A stretch of 64,000 nt of DNA from Chitinophaga pinensis (GTDB taxonomy: Bacteria; Bacteroidota; Bacteroidia; Chitinophagales; Chitinophagaceae). The notes below the pieces were generated by a model. That model was not told the DNA's origin and made no database searches. It saw only the letters and a program-made list of their open reading frames with translations. The number at the start of each line of letters is the position of its first letter. Positions within the stretch are counted from its first letter, which is position 1. Positions 1-9,941 of this stretch are shown here, one piece after another. The stretch covers positions 23,914 through 87,913 of the forward strand of contig CAMCHR010000001.1 in NCBI GenBank assembly GCA_945874755.1, written 5' to 3'. Both the position numbers and the translations under genes were made by a program.

Positions 1-435
1 AATAAACATGAACAATTTATGCGTCAGGCCCTCTTACAAGCAAAGCGGGCATTTGATGAAGATGAAGTACCAGTAGGTGCTGTCATTGTAATGAACGATC
101 AAGTGATTGCCAAAGGTTATAATCAAGTTCAACTTTTAAAAGATGTTACAGCGCACGCCGAAATTCTAGCGCTCTCTAGTGCTTGTGAAAACTTGCAATC
201 TAAATACCTGCCTGAAGCTACGCTCTATGTAACCTTGGAGCCTTGTTTGATGTGCGCGGGTGCATTGTATTGGAACAAGATTGGCCATATTGTATTTGGC
301 GCCTTTGATGAAAAAAATAGCTACCGTCGCGTCACTGAAAAAAATCCATTCCATCCTTCTACTACCCTTACTGGAGGCATCCTGCAAGAAGAATGCGCTG
401 CCTTAATGCAAGCTTTCTTTAAAGCGAAACGTTAG
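1..435 (+). CDS. tadA: tRNA-specific adenosine deaminase TadA (5' end cut by window edge)
   Basis: Frame is open back to base 1 (NKHEQFMRQALLQAK...). HAEI and PCLMCAGAL zinc/deaminase motifs present. Confidence 0.93.
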   Translation, partial: NKHEQFMRQALLQAKRAFDEDEVPVGAVIVMNDQVIAKGYNQVQLLKDVTAHAEILALSSACENLQSKYLPEATLYVTLEPCLMCAGALYWNKIGHIVFGAFDEKNSYRRVTEKNPFHPSTTLTGGILQEECAALMQAFFKAKR

Positions 436-456
436 CTATTCTGTTTATAGCGCTAA

Positions 457-671
457 GTAAAAAATAGCTTTCCTGCGTAATCCGTTTTCTTTATATCGAA
501 AGAAGCTATTTTCATCTATAGAGTGCAGTAAATAAATAGTTTCTGAAGTAACCCGTTTTTAGGATTATAAATGGAAGCTATTTTCATCTATAGAGTGCAG
601 TAAATAAATAGTTTCTGAAGTAATCCGTTTTTAGGATTACGAAGGAAAGCTATTTATTTACTGCAATCCTA
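457..671. repeat. Three tandem ~72-bp palindromic units (intergenic)
   Basis: Units 457-527, 528-599 and 600-671. Units 2 and 3 share gtaaataaatagtttctgaagtaaYccgtttttaggattaY. The unit-3 stem is gcagtaaataaatag...gtaatcc / ggattac...ctatttatttactgc. Confidence 0.85.
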
Positions 672-722
672 CTATTTATTGAAAAAAAGGTCGCAAGTCG
701 CTTAAATCAGCGCAAAGCATTG

Positions 723-730
723 TAATTTTG
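723..730 (+). promoter_or_regulatory. Candidate Bacteroidota -7 box (TAATTTTG) for sodA
   Basis: Exact TAnnTTTG match 34 bp upstream of the sodA ATG. No clear -33 TTG seen. Confidence 0.45.
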
Positions 731-763
731 GCATTCAAACATTCAAAATAAAAATAAAGCAAT

Positions 764-1369
764 ATGTCATTTACATTACCTGCATTACCATATGCACACG
801 AAGCCCTAGAACCGCATTTTGATACATTGACCATGCAAATTCACCATGGCAAACACCATCAAGCTTATGTTGATAATTTAAATAAAGCGGTTGCGGGCAC
901 CCCTAATGAAAGTAAAACAATCGAAGAACTAGTTGCGGTTGCTGGAAGCATTAGTCCTGCTGTAAGAAATAACGGTGGCGGTCATTGGAATCATACTTTC
1001 TTTTGGAATAGTTTAGCCCCAAATGCTGGTGGACATCCAACTGGTGATTTAGCTTCAGCGATTGATGCAAGCTTTGGAAGTTTTGATGCATTCAAAGAAA
1101 AATTTGCCAACGCAGGTATGACTCGTTTTGGAAGCGGATGGGCTTGGTTGATTGTGAAAGACGGTAAATTAGAAGTAAGTTCTACGCCTAATCAAGACAA
1201 CCCTTTAATGGATGTAGCTGAGGTAAAAGGCGCACCAATCTTAGGCGCTGATGTTTGGGAGCATGCCTACTATTTGAAATATCAAAATAGAAGAGCTGAT
1301 TATTTAGCTGCATTTTGGAATGTAGTGAATTGGTCTGTGATTGCAGATCGTTTTGCTGCTGCGAAATAA
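764..1369 (+). CDS. sodA: Superoxide dismutase (Fe/Mn family)
   Basis: [50 protein letters not shown] signatures. Confidence 0.96.
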   Translation: MSFTLPALPYAHEALEPHFDTLTMQIHHGKHHQAYVDNLNKAVAGTPNESKTIEELVAVAGSISPAVRNNGGGHWNHTFFWNSLAPNAGGHPTGDLASAIDASFGSFDAFKEKFANAGMTRFGSGWAWLIVKDGKLEVSSTPNQDNPLMDVAEVKGAPILGADVWEHAYYLKYQNRRADYLAAFWNVVNWSVIADRFAAAK

Positions 1370-1391
1370 TTAAATACAAAAAAATAATTCT

Positions 1392-1421
1392 CAAAACCGT
1401 CTCCAGAAGGGGCGGTTTTTT
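1392..1421 (+). terminator. Rho-independent terminator after sodA
   Basis: aaaaccgtctccagaaggggcggttttttatt: imperfect GC stem plus T-run. Confidence 0.7.
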
Positions 1422-1444
1422 ATTTGTCGTATTCCTACAACTAA

Positions 1445-1678
1445 TTATGGCACTGGGTCATAGCCATGTCCTCCACCAGGCCTGCATTTGCTAAGTCTTT
1501 TAACGCCCATCATCATCCCTTTAATGGGGCCATATTTTTGGATCGCTTCTGCGGTGTATTGAGAACAGGTAGGTGTGTATCGACACTTGCTTCCTCCTAA
1601 ATAAGGGGATAAGGCGTATTGATAAAATCGGATCAATACGATAAATGGAAAGGCCATGATTTGTTTAAGCTTGTCCAT
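1445..1678 (-). CDS. yidD: Membrane protein insertion efficiency factor YidD
   Basis: [31 protein letters not shown]...[13 protein letters not shown]. Confidence 0.95.
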   Translation of the reverse strand: MDKLKQIMAFPFIVLIRFYQYALSPYLGGSKCRYTPTCSQYTAEAIQKYGPIKGMMMGVKRLSKCRPGGGHGYDPVP

Positions 1679-2081
1679 AAATGCGTTTTACCAATTGATT
1701 CAATATCAATTTCATTTTTGCATTGATTTCTATTTGTGGTAACACATTTTCTTCCATGTATAAAATAAAAATGCTTAACCGCTTGCCTTGCAATGGAAGC
1801 GCTGTTTTGAAAGCAGGCAGTTCTAAACGATATGCTTCTCTCAATAATCGTTTTACTCGATTGCGTTGTACTGCCTTTTTAAATTGTTTAGTTGGTGCGC
1901 CTACCCCTGCTTGTATAATAAGCGGTGCTGAATTTATTGGATACTCTTGGGCAATATTTTCTAAAGTATAAATTAATCTGAGCGGCGAATTAGACATGGA
2001 CTTGCCCAAAGCAAACAAATTTTGCATTTGCTTCCTGCTTTTTAATTTATCCTGTTGTTGATATGTAAAAATCTTTGCCAA
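1665..2081 (-). CDS. rnpA: Ribonuclease P protein component
   Basis: [13 protein letters not shown] motif. Lies between rpmH and yidD; overlaps yidD by 14 bp. Confidence 0.93.
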   Translation of the reverse strand: MAKIFTYQQQDKLKSRKQMQNLFALGKSMSNSPLRLIYTLENIAQEYPINSAPLIIQAGVGAPTKQFKKAVQRNRVKRLLREAYRLELPAFKTALPLQGKRLSIFILYMEENVLPQIEINAKMKLILNQLVKRIYGQA

Positions 2082-2124
2082 TGATGAATGTACTTATTTA
2101 CTATTTTATGGTTGATGCATTAAA

Positions 2125-2152
2125 AAAGTCCACCCGATAACGAGTGGACTTT
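2125..2152 (-). terminator. Hairpin between rpmH and rnpA
   Basis: aaagtccacccgataacgagtggacttt: ~11-bp stem, downstream of rpmH on the minus strand. Confidence 0.65.
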
Positions 2153-2184
2153 AAAATTATAAGTTTCTACGAATAGAGATTAAA

Positions 2185-2340
2185 TTATTTTAATCCTTTC
2201 TCGCTAGATACAGTTAGTTTCTTGCGTCCTTTCTTACGGCGACTTGCTAATACTTTACGACCATTAGCTGATTCCATACGCTTTCGGAAACCATGAACTG
2301 ATTTACGACGACGTTTATGAGGTTGGAATGTACGTTTCAT
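2185..2340 (-). CDS. rpmH: 50S ribosomal protein L34 (51 aa; below the ORF-track length cutoff)
   Basis: Manual translation: [51 protein letters not shown]. Confidence 0.97.
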   Translation of the reverse strand: MKRTFQPHKRRRKSVHGFRKRMESANGRKVLASRRKKGRKKLTVSSEKGLK

Positions 2341-2481
2341 AATATACTTTTTTTTGCGGGTTATTAGGATTATTCCTATCTGCCCTTGAGGTTTAATACT
2401 TTATATTCAAATCCGTTCTTATAGCAGTCACCATACCACTAGCTGTGAAAGGACGGCAAAAATAGGGTTTTTTTTGAATTT

Positions 2482-3303
2482 TTAAGCTAAATCTGTGTGA
2501 TTTGCAGCAATTTTTTGGCCAAAGAACAAACTTCCTTTCTCCTCAAAGCTGGTAGGATTGTCTGTAGTGAAAAACTGTAGTTGCCCATTTTTACTGCATT
2601 TTTGGTCCATTTCTGGGTGATTTTGCAAATAACTAGCTAAACTCTTTGCAACAATATCCCCTTGGGTCACTAATTTGACATTTTCTGGTAAGAAGCTTTG
2701 TATCTTTTTTTCCATCAAAGGATAATGGGTGCAGGCAAGCAATACGGTGTCTATTTGGGCCGATTGAGAAAATAGTTGGTCAATGTATAACTGTACAAAA
2801 TAATCGGCACCTGGGCCATCTTGTTGCCCATTTTCGATCAATGGCACCCACATAGGGCAAGCTTGTTGAAAAATGGATGCTTCTGGTGCAAATTTTGACA
2901 ATTCAATAGGATAGCTTTCGCTCTGAATCGTACCTGTTGTTCCTAAAATACCTAGATGATGCGATGAGGAATAGCTGCCTAAGATTTCCGAACTAGGTCT
3001 GATTACACCTAATACTCTTTTATCTGGTGCAAGATGGGGCAGGTCCAACTGTTGGATATTTCTAAGTGCTTTAGCAGATGCTGTATTACATGCTAAAATA
3101 ACTAAGCTACAACCTTGTTTAAAAAACCATTCTACTGCTTCCAAAGTATATTGGTACACCGTATCAAAAGACCTTGTTCCATAAGGCGCACGGGCATTGT
3201 CTCCCAAATAGAGATAATCATATTGAGGCAGTTGCTGCTTCAATTCTTTTAAGATGGTTAAACCACCATAACCACTATCAAAAACGCCAATGGGTGCTTG
3301 CAT
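2482..3303 (-). CDS. murI: Glutamate racemase
   Basis: PIGVFDSGYGGLTILKEL, LGDNARAPYGTRS, ACNTASA, LLACTHYPL motifs. Confidence 0.96.
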   Translation of the reverse strand: MQAPIGVFDSGYGGLTILKELKQQLPQYDYLYLGDNARAPYGTRSFDTVYQYTLEAVEWFFKQGCSLVILACNTASAKALRNIQQLDLPHLAPDKRVLGVIRPSSEILGSYSSSHHLGILGTTGTIQSESYPIELSKFAPEASIFQQACPMWVPLIENGQQDGPGADYFVQLYIDQLFSQSAQIDTVLLACTHYPLMEKKIQSFLPENVKLVTQGDIVAKSLASYLQNHPEMDQKCSKNGQLQFFTTDNPTSFEEKGSLFFGQKIAANHTDLA

Positions 3304-3333
3304 AAAATAGGTATTACCTGATTTCGTAAAACT

Positions 3334-3366
3334 AATACACCCCGTTGTAAAACAACGAGGTGTATT
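3334..3366 (-). terminator. Terminator hairpin downstream of the ompH genes
   Basis: aatacaccccgttgtaaaacaacgaggtgtatt: near-perfect inverted repeat between the ompH stop and the murI start. Confidence 0.7.
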
Positions 3367-3384
3367 AAACTATTTTTGGAAATA

Positions 3385-3987
3385 TTATCCTTTTTTAGCT
3401 GGAGTCGCTGGTTTAGCAGCGCCACCTGTTGCAGCTTTGAAAGCTTCTTCGATGTCCTTAGGAACTGGAAGCTTTAATCTTAAAGCAACACGGATCGTTA
3501 AGTTATCAGCGATAGAAGGAGGAGCATAAGGAGACAAGGCGTCTACCTTCAATACCAAATTGTATTTTTGCTCAGCAACAATTTCATTTAAAGCTTGCGC
3601 AATTTTTTGTTTGTATGGTAACAATAAACTTTCTTGCTTTTGCTCCATCATCTGTTGTTGGTACTGTTGCCAGTTGATCAACTTGTATTTTAAACGATTT
3701 AAATCGTCGGTAGCCATTTGTAAGGCCTTTGGTCTTTTAGACAAATCAACAGAATCTCTTTTGTAGATACTGTCTTTTACTTGATAATCCTTTAAAGTGT
3801 AGTTGTACTCATCTTGTAAAGAATCTTTAGCATAAGAGTTTAATACAGTATCTAATTTTTCTTGGATACCAGGGAATAAAGCGATTACGCTTTGGTCATC
3901 GAAATAACCAATTTTAGTTTGTGCAATTGCACTGTTACTGAAAGCACATGCCACTAACAAGATGGCTGCAAATAAAACTTTCTTCAT
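3385..3987 (-). CDS. OmpH/Skp family periplasmic chaperone
   Basis: Signal peptide, IGYFDDQSVIALFPG, coiled-coil. Tandem with a second OmpH downstream of bamA. Confidence 0.85.
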   Translation of the reverse strand: MKKVLFAAILLVACAFSNSAIAQTKIGYFDDQSVIALFPGIQEKLDTVLNSYAKDSLQDEYNYTLKDYQVKDSIYKRDSVDLSKRPKALQMATDDLNRLKYKLINWQQYQQQMMEQKQESLLLPYKQKIAQALNEIVAEQKYNLVLKVDALSPYAPPSIADNLTIRVALRLKLPVPKDIEEAFKAATGGAAKPATPAKKG

Positions 3988-4003
3988 GTCTATTGTTGTT
4001 TGT

Positions 4004-4531
4004 TTAATTAATTATTACTCCTAAATCTTTTAAAATATCATCACTTTTATCCAACTTAGGGTCTGCAAATATAATGGTAATTCCTTCACTTTTATCTAAA
4101 ATGAAGTCATATGAACGAGCGCTAGCCATTTTTTGAGCTGCATTATAGACCCTATCTTGTATTGGCTTCACTAATTTTTGACGTTCCTTAAACAAATCCC
4201 CCTCATAACCGAATCGTTTTTTTTGTAAATCACGTAAGGCTTTCTCTTTCATAAACAACTCATCTTCACGCTTTTTTCTCAAATCTTCAGACAACATAAA
4301 CTGTTCTGCTTCATAATTCTTATACATTTTGTCCAAGATCATCTGTTGCTCATCAATTTCTTGTTGCCACTGATCCCCCAAGGCTTTTAATTTCTTATCC
4401 GCTTCCTTGTACTCAGGAATTCTGTCTAAAATATACTTGGTATTGATCACTGCATATTTGGATTGTGCTTGTGCAGTAAAGACTAAACTAAGAAGTAAAA
4501 TACCCAATAAAAACAATTTGGTATATTTCAT
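4004..4531 (-). CDS. OmpH/Skp family periplasmic chaperone
   Basis: Signal peptide, KYAVINTKYILDRIPEY, long charged coiled-coil. Confidence 0.9.
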   Translation of the reverse strand: MKYTKLFLLGILLLSLVFTAQAQSKYAVINTKYILDRIPEYKEADKKLKALGDQWQQEIDEQQMILDKMYKNYEAEQFMLSEDLRKKREDELFMKEKALRDLQKKRFGYEGDLFKERQKLVKPIQDRVYNAAQKMASARSYDFILDKSEGITIIFADPKLDKSDDILKDLGVIIN

Positions 4532-4565
4532 AATGTTTGAGTTTATTAATTATAAAGTAGTTGAA

Positions 4566-7304
4566 TTATTCAGGTTCAAATCCTAACATAAAGGTAAATC
4601 TAGCTGCATCCTTCAATGAATTGGTTCCATTTAAACGATCTAGACCAATACCATAATCAAATCCAAGTAATCCAAACATGGGTAGGAAAAAACGCATACC
4701 CACACCAACTGATCTTCTCAATTTAAATGGATTGTAATCTTTCATACTATACCAGCCATTGGCTGCTTCAAAAAAGGTCAATGCATAAATGGTACTACTT
4801 GCTGCTAAACTTAATGGATACCTAAGCTCTACAGCATATTTATTGAAAATAGTGAACTTTTGTCTTGAAGATTGTTGATCAGGATTGATTTTTGGATTAG
4901 AGTTTTCATATACTGGGTAACCTCTTTGTGCAATGATATCAAACCCTAATAAGGCAAATTGATTGCTTAAACCTGCATCACCCACTTGGAATCGTTCAAA
5001 TGGAGAAATGGTTAAGTCAGAATTGTACCTACCTACAAAGCCATATTTTGCTGAAAACTTCAACACAAATTGTTTGTTACGTTCTTCCCCTGCAGGTTTA
5101 CCTAATGGCACATACCATTCACCATTAAAGCGCCATTTATGGTACTCCAATAATTCATATGGGTTTGATTTTTGCGCAAAATTTGGGTCAAACAGAGAAT
5201 AAGGAGGTGTCAATTGACCACTCAACAAGAAAGTAGAACCTGTTCTTGGAAACAAAGGTTGATCTACAGAAGTTCTTTGTAGCGCAATTCTAAGATTTAA
5301 ATTATTCACAATCCCATTATCAAAATTTGGTAGATTATAAGGATCGATTGCATAGTCTTTTAAAGTATAACGTGTATAATTTAATCCCAAGCTTAAAGAG
5401 AAATAATCATCTGGCCATGCCAATTGACGACCAAAAGAAATGGTTGCACCTGTGGTCGAAATGTACCTTTTATCTGCAGCATTTGGATCAAACATTCCAG
5501 TCACTTGATCAAAAGTTTGTCCAAATTTTGTATTGTAGACACTTACTGTTAATGTATTTCGTTTGATGCCACCAAACCAAGGTTCAGTGAACGAAAAGTT
5601 TGTAGACCTAAATGCTTTACCATTGCTTTGAAAACGGATACTTAATTTTTGGCCATCTCCCATAGGCAATGGATCCCAAGCCGACTTTTTGAAAATATTT
5701 TTTGAAGAAAAATTATTAAACGTCACCCCCAGAGTTCCGGTCAATCCAATAAAACCACCCCACCCAGCACTTAATTCTAATTGATCACTTGACTTTTCTT
5801 CTACCCCATAATTGATATCCACTGTTCCATCTTCAGGATTAGGAACTGGGTCAATTTTTATTTTTTCTTGGTCAAAATAATTTAATTGAGAAATCTCACG
5901 TTGAGAACGTATCAACAATGTACGACTGAATTTATCGCCTGGCACTGTTCTAATTTCCCGACGTACTACAAAATCTTTTGTCTTTTCGTTACCAGCAATA
6001 CGTATGGTTTTTATCGTTGCTTGAGGTCCTTCTTGTATTCTTACTTCGAAATCGATGGTATCATTGTATACAGCAGTCTCAATAGGATTGATATTAAAGA
6101 ACAAATATCCATCATCTTGGTAAATGCCACTAATATCTCCCCCCTCTGCGGTAGGTGTTTTACCTAGTTTATTAAAGAATATTTCTCTGTTATAAATATC
6201 TCCTTTTTTGATATTTAAAATACTTGTCAACACTGAATCAGGAAGTTTAGTATTACCTCTCCAACTGATATTACCAAAGAAATATTTTCGACCTTCTTTG
6301 ATCTGCATGTCAATATTTAAATGCCCTACCGCATTATGATAGATGGTATCTCTTTCAATCACTGCATCTCTAAAACCTAAAGAATTATAGAAGTTCAATA
6401 AATTATCTTTACTCTCATCGTATTTTTTGACGTCATACTTAGAGGACGAGAATCCAATTCTTGCGTAAGGATTTAAGATTTTTTTTGTTTTAGAAAAAGT
6501 AAAATACCCGCGTTCTTTTAAATATTGATCAAAAGAATATGGTGTCGTCTTTACAATGGCAGGCTTGTCATTCACTGGGAATAAGGTTAAGCGAGATTTT
6601 TCATGAATCTCTTTTAAGCTTTTCTTTAATTTAGTTTCTTCAATTAAGTTACCCCCAAAATTGATATTATTAATTCTAACTTTTGGACCTTTGGTTACAA
6701 TAAAATCAAGCACCAATTGATTTTTACGAACTGAGTCTTTAGTTTCTTTGATACGAACAGAAGCGTCTTGAAATCCTTTTTCTGCATAGAATTTTTTTAT
6801 CCCCTCAATTGCAGTGATGCGCATATTATCAGTCACAACCCTATTAGGTGTTAATCCTATTTTTCCAGAAAGTTCTTCTGTTTCAGATTTTTTAACCCCT
6901 GTGAAATTGAAGCGAGCCAATCTTGGTCTTTCAACCACATTTATTTCAACATCTATTTCAGTCCCTTTAACATCGGTTAAATAAATACTTACATCGCTAA
7001 AGTAATTTTGATCCATTAATTTACGAATGGCTTTCGCAAAATTATCCCCCCCTGGCAAGGTTACTTCGTCCCCATCGTTTAACGTGGATAAGGAGAGCAA
7101 TAAGCTTTCATCAAAAAATTGATTACCTACAACTTTGACAGAACGAATCTTATACTTAGAAGGTGTTTTTTGATTTAAGATACCAAGCAGCTTAACATTG
7201 ATCTGGCTAACTGAGTCCTGACCTTTTTGGTCTTGAGCAAAACTAGAGATGGATATAATAAGCAAGGATAATATTCCTATAGTAAACTGGGTCAATTTCT
7301 GCAT
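4566..7304 (-). CDS. bamA: Outer membrane protein assembly factor BamA
   Basis: 912 aa with multiple POTRA repeats (IRIAGNEKTKDFVVRREIRTVPGD) and a C-terminal surface-antigen barrel (GVGMRFFLPMFGLLGFDYGIG). Confidence 0.95.
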   Translation of the reverse strand: MQKLTQFTIGILSLLIISISSFAQDQKGQDSVSQINVKLLGILNQKTPSKYKIRSVKVVGNQFFDESLLLSLSTLNDGDEVTLPGGDNFAKAIRKLMDQNYFSDVSIYLTDVKGTEIDVEINVVERPRLARFNFTGVKKSETEELSGKIGLTPNRVVTDNMRITAIEGIKKFYAEKGFQDASVRIKETKDSVRKNQLVLDFIVTKGPKVRINNINFGGNLIEETKLKKSLKEIHEKSRLTLFPVNDKPAIVKTTPYSFDQYLKERGYFTFSKTKKILNPYARIGFSSSKYDVKKYDESKDNLLNFYNSLGFRDAVIERDTIYHNAVGHLNIDMQIKEGRKYFFGNISWRGNTKLPDSVLTSILNIKKGDIYNREIFFNKLGKTPTAEGGDISGIYQDDGYLFFNINPIETAVYNDTIDFEVRIQEGPQATIKTIRIAGNEKTKDFVVRREIRTVPGDKFSRTLLIRSQREISQLNYFDQEKIKIDPVPNPEDGTVDINYGVEEKSSDQLELSAGWGGFIGLTGTLGVTFNNFSSKNIFKKSAWDPLPMGDGQKLSIRFQSNGKAFRSTNFSFTEPWFGGIKRNTLTVSVYNTKFGQTFDQVTGMFDPNAADKRYISTTGATISFGRQLAWPDDYFSLSLGLNYTRYTLKDYAIDPYNLPNFDNGIVNNLNLRIALQRTSVDQPLFPRTGSTFLLSGQLTPPYSLFDPNFAQKSNPYELLEYHKWRFNGEWYVPLGKPAGEERNKQFVLKFSAKYGFVGRYNSDLTISPFERFQVGDAGLSNQFALLGFDIIAQRGYPVYENSNPKINPDQQSSRQKFTIFNKYAVELRYPLSLAASSTIYALTFFEAANGWYSMKDYNPFKLRRSVGVGMRFFLPMFGLLGFDYGIGLDRLNGTNSLKDAARFTFMLGFEPE

Positions 7305-7403
7305 CTGCTGGTGGGGCTAAATATGTATAATTTATAAGAGGCGCAAATTACTCGGAAAACTTCAAAGTCTTTGTTAAAAAGCCAAAAATACACATTAATA
7401 ATT

Positions 7404-8144
7404 TTATGTATGTAATTTGATTTGAGCGCTAGTTTTACCAAATCGGCGTTCTCTGGATTGATAATCCAATATAGCCTCGATAAATGCATCCTTCCCAAAA
7501 GTTGGCCAACGCGTTTCTGTGAAATAAAGCTCTGCATAAGCCAGCTGAAAGAGTAAAAAATTGCTAATTCGATGTTCCCCACTGGTTCTAATCATAAGCT
7601 CTGGGTCTGGGAAGTCTTTGGTTGATAAGGATTTTACAAAATTGGCTTCATCTATCTGATTTGTATCTAATTCCCCTGACTTAACTCGCTCAGCAAGGGA
7701 CTTTGCTGCCTGGATGATTTCCCATCGACTACTATAGCTTAGAGCAATAACTAATTGTAAACCAGTATTTTGTGCAGTTATACTGGTCGCACTTGCTAAG
7801 GCCTGGCCTGCTTCATCTGGTAAAAGATCTAAGTCCCCAATAAAATGAAGTCGGATGTTATTTTTATGCAAATCCGGCACTTCTTTACTGATTGTATCCA
7901 CAAAAAGAGACATCAAACCTAGGACTTCAGCCTGGGGTCGATCCCAGTTCTCCGTACTAAATGCATATAAAGTTAGGTATTGAATGCCTATTTCAGTTGC
8001 AGCTTCTACTACTTTTCGAACACTGATGACGCCATGATAATGACCATATAAACGATCCTGCCCCTGTTCCTCGGCCCACCTGCCATTTCCATCCATAATG
8101 ATGGCAATATGTTTGGGAAGCCTATTTAAATCCAAATTTTCCAT
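7404..8144 (-). CDS. uppS: Isoprenyl transferase (undecaprenyl diphosphate synthase)
   Basis: PKHIAIIMDGNGRWAEEQG, TLYAFSTENWDRP, PDPELMIRTSGEHRISNFLLFQLAYAELYF. Confidence 0.97.
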   Translation of the reverse strand: MENLDLNRLPKHIAIIMDGNGRWAEEQGQDRLYGHYHGVISVRKVVEAATEIGIQYLTLYAFSTENWDRPQAEVLGLMSLFVDTISKEVPDLHKNNIRLHFIGDLDLLPDEAGQALASATSITAQNTGLQLVIALSYSSRWEIIQAAKSLAERVKSGELDTNQIDEANFVKSLSTKDFPDPELMIRTSGEHRISNFLLFQLAYAELYFTETRWPTFGKDAFIEAILDYQSRERRFGKTSAQIKLHT

Positions 8145-8172
8145 ATGTTGTAAAAATAAGAAAATCAGCAGG

Positions 8173-9048
8173 TTATTTGCGCTTAAATTTAAGTCTGCTA
8201 AAGAATCCAGGCTTAGCTTGACCTGTTTCCTCCCCTTTTAGTCTATTCATCAATGACCTTTTTCCAGGTTTCCATTTTTCTTCCCCATAAATTTTAATCA
8301 AATTATAGGAGATGCCCCCTTTAACAGAGAAAAACTGATCCTTCCCAGAGCGACTCCCCTGGTATTTATAGACATCACTTCCTGTTGCTAATTTTTGAGT
8401 TTGTACCATAAATTGACCATCAGAAAAGAAATCCAACTCATCTGATAAAGCAAATCTATACATCGCTTCTGCAAAGAAATTCCATCGCCTTGTCAAATTA
8501 TATTTAAAACCAATTTGTACAGGCAAATAAACTACCCCTTTACTAGAACCAACTATTGGAAAAATAACAGAGTCGATTTGTAAGGGGCGAAGAATAGTAC
8601 TTAAACTATCCATTCCAAAATTTGAAGCTTTAGTTTCAAAAAGATATCCAACTCCAATACCCAAATATGGGGTGAACCTATAAGATTTATTACCTGGCAA
8701 AAATCTTGTAAAATTAAATTCCCCTAATAAACTGATATCATGAAAGTCTCTTGAAAAAAAGAAATTCCTTTGGATTGCATATGGGTTCATTGATAAGCTA
8801 TCTTCAGAGCCTATTCTAATTTTTTCATAGTTTAATCTTACACCCCCGTAGTCATTAAAATTTTTCTTGTAAAAAGCCCCATAACTGTTATAAAACTTAA
8901 AATTGTCTGGCGCAATATCACCTCTATAACTTGATTGTCCTGCAAATAGTCCAATCTCACCTCTATTCTCCATCAATTGCAGATGCTGCGCTTGAGATAA
9001 ATGAGTCATGCCAATCAAAAAACAAAAAAAGTAAAATTGCTTTAGCAT
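8173..9048 (-). CDS. DUF6089-like outer-membrane beta-barrel protein
   Basis: Signal peptide, GEIGLFAGQSSYRGDIAP, beta-barrel pattern. Located between nadK and uppS, as is common in Bacteroidota. Confidence 0.75.
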   Translation of the reverse strand: MLKQFYFFCFLIGMTHLSQAQHLQLMENRGEIGLFAGQSSYRGDIAPDNFKFYNSYGAFYKKNFNDYGGVRLNYEKIRIGSEDSLSMNPYAIQRNFFFSRDFHDISLLGEFNFTRFLPGNKSYRFTPYLGIGVGYLFETKASNFGMDSLSTILRPLQIDSVIFPIVGSSKGVVYLPVQIGFKYNLTRRWNFFAEAMYRFALSDELDFFSDGQFMVQTQKLATGSDVYKYQGSRSGKDQFFSVKGGISYNLIKIYGEEKWKPGKRSLMNRLKGEETGQAKPGFFSRLKFKRK

Positions 9049-9050
9049 GC

Positions 9051-9932
9051 TTAATTTCTTTTATCTAATCCCCAAGTCAACTTTGTTCTTAATGTAGTTA
9101 AGTAACTGTTTTCATTCAATCTAATAAAGTGTACGCAAAACGCTTCTTTCTTGACTGCAATTTGAATGCCAATAGGCACAATTTCTTTTCTTGCATCTAA
9201 TGCACAAATCAATTCCTCTGTTCGTCCTTCAACTTCAAATGAAATCACCGAACTGTCTGGAACCACTACAGAGCGTACGTTTAAGTTATGTGGTGCTACT
9301 GGTGTAATGACAAAATTAGATGAGTCAGGAAATAGAATTGGGCCATTGCAACTCATATTGTAACCCGTTGAACCAGTAGGTGTGGCAATGATTAGTCCAT
9401 CTGCCCAGTAGGAGTTTAATAATTCTCCATTTAAATAGGTGTGAATCTTGATCATTGGTGAAGTATCACGTTTATGAATCGCAAATTCATTTAATGCAAA
9501 TGGAGCATCCTTAAAAATTGGCAGGTTACTATCAATATGTATTAAAGATCTTTTATCAATGACATAAGAACGATGGACTAAAGCCTCCACCATAATCGCT
9601 AGTTCGTCCTTAGAAATCGTTGCTAAAAAACCAAGACGTCCATAATTAACTCCCAAAATTGGAATCAAGGTATCACCCACTAAAGTAATGGCATCTAAAA
9701 CGGTTCCGTCTCCACCTAAAGAAATTAAACAATCAATATTATTATGTAAATCGGATGAAGTTTCAAATCCAATAAGTGATTTTTTATCTGCAGCAGTCAC
9801 CAAATTAAATTTTTGGATTAACCCAGCATAAATATAAATGGTGAAGTCATGCTTTTGTAATTCAGCAATCAAGTCATTTAAAGACTGTTGCTGATCCAGG
9901 TCGACACCTCTACTATAAATGGCTACATTCAT
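9051..9932 (-). CDS. nadK: NAD kinase
   Basis: LGGDGTVLDAI, GVNYGRLGFLA, ATPTGSTGYNMSCNGPI motifs. Confidence 0.96.
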   Translation of the reverse strand: MNVAIYSRGVDLDQQQSLNDLIAELQKHDFTIYIYAGLIQKFNLVTAADKKSLIGFETSSDLHNNIDCLISLGGDGTVLDAITLVGDTLIPILGVNYGRLGFLATISKDELAIMVEALVHRSYVIDKRSLIHIDSNLPIFKDAPFALNEFAIHKRDTSPMIKIHTYLNGELLNSYWADGLIIATPTGSTGYNMSCNGPILFPDSSNFVITPVAPHNLNVRSVVVPDSSVISFEVEGRTEELICALDARKEIVPIGIQIAVKKEAFCVHFIRLNENSYLTTLRTKLTWGLDKRN

Positions 9933-9941
9933 GAAACAAAG

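Noticed and set aside
3385-4531. Tandem ompH genes considered as an unusual duplication
   Set aside because: Two Skp/OmpH genes after bamA are common in Bacteroidota.
7292-7582. 96-aa minus-strand ORF
   Set aside because: Overlaps the 3' end of uppS in another frame and reaches the bamA start; no domain signal.
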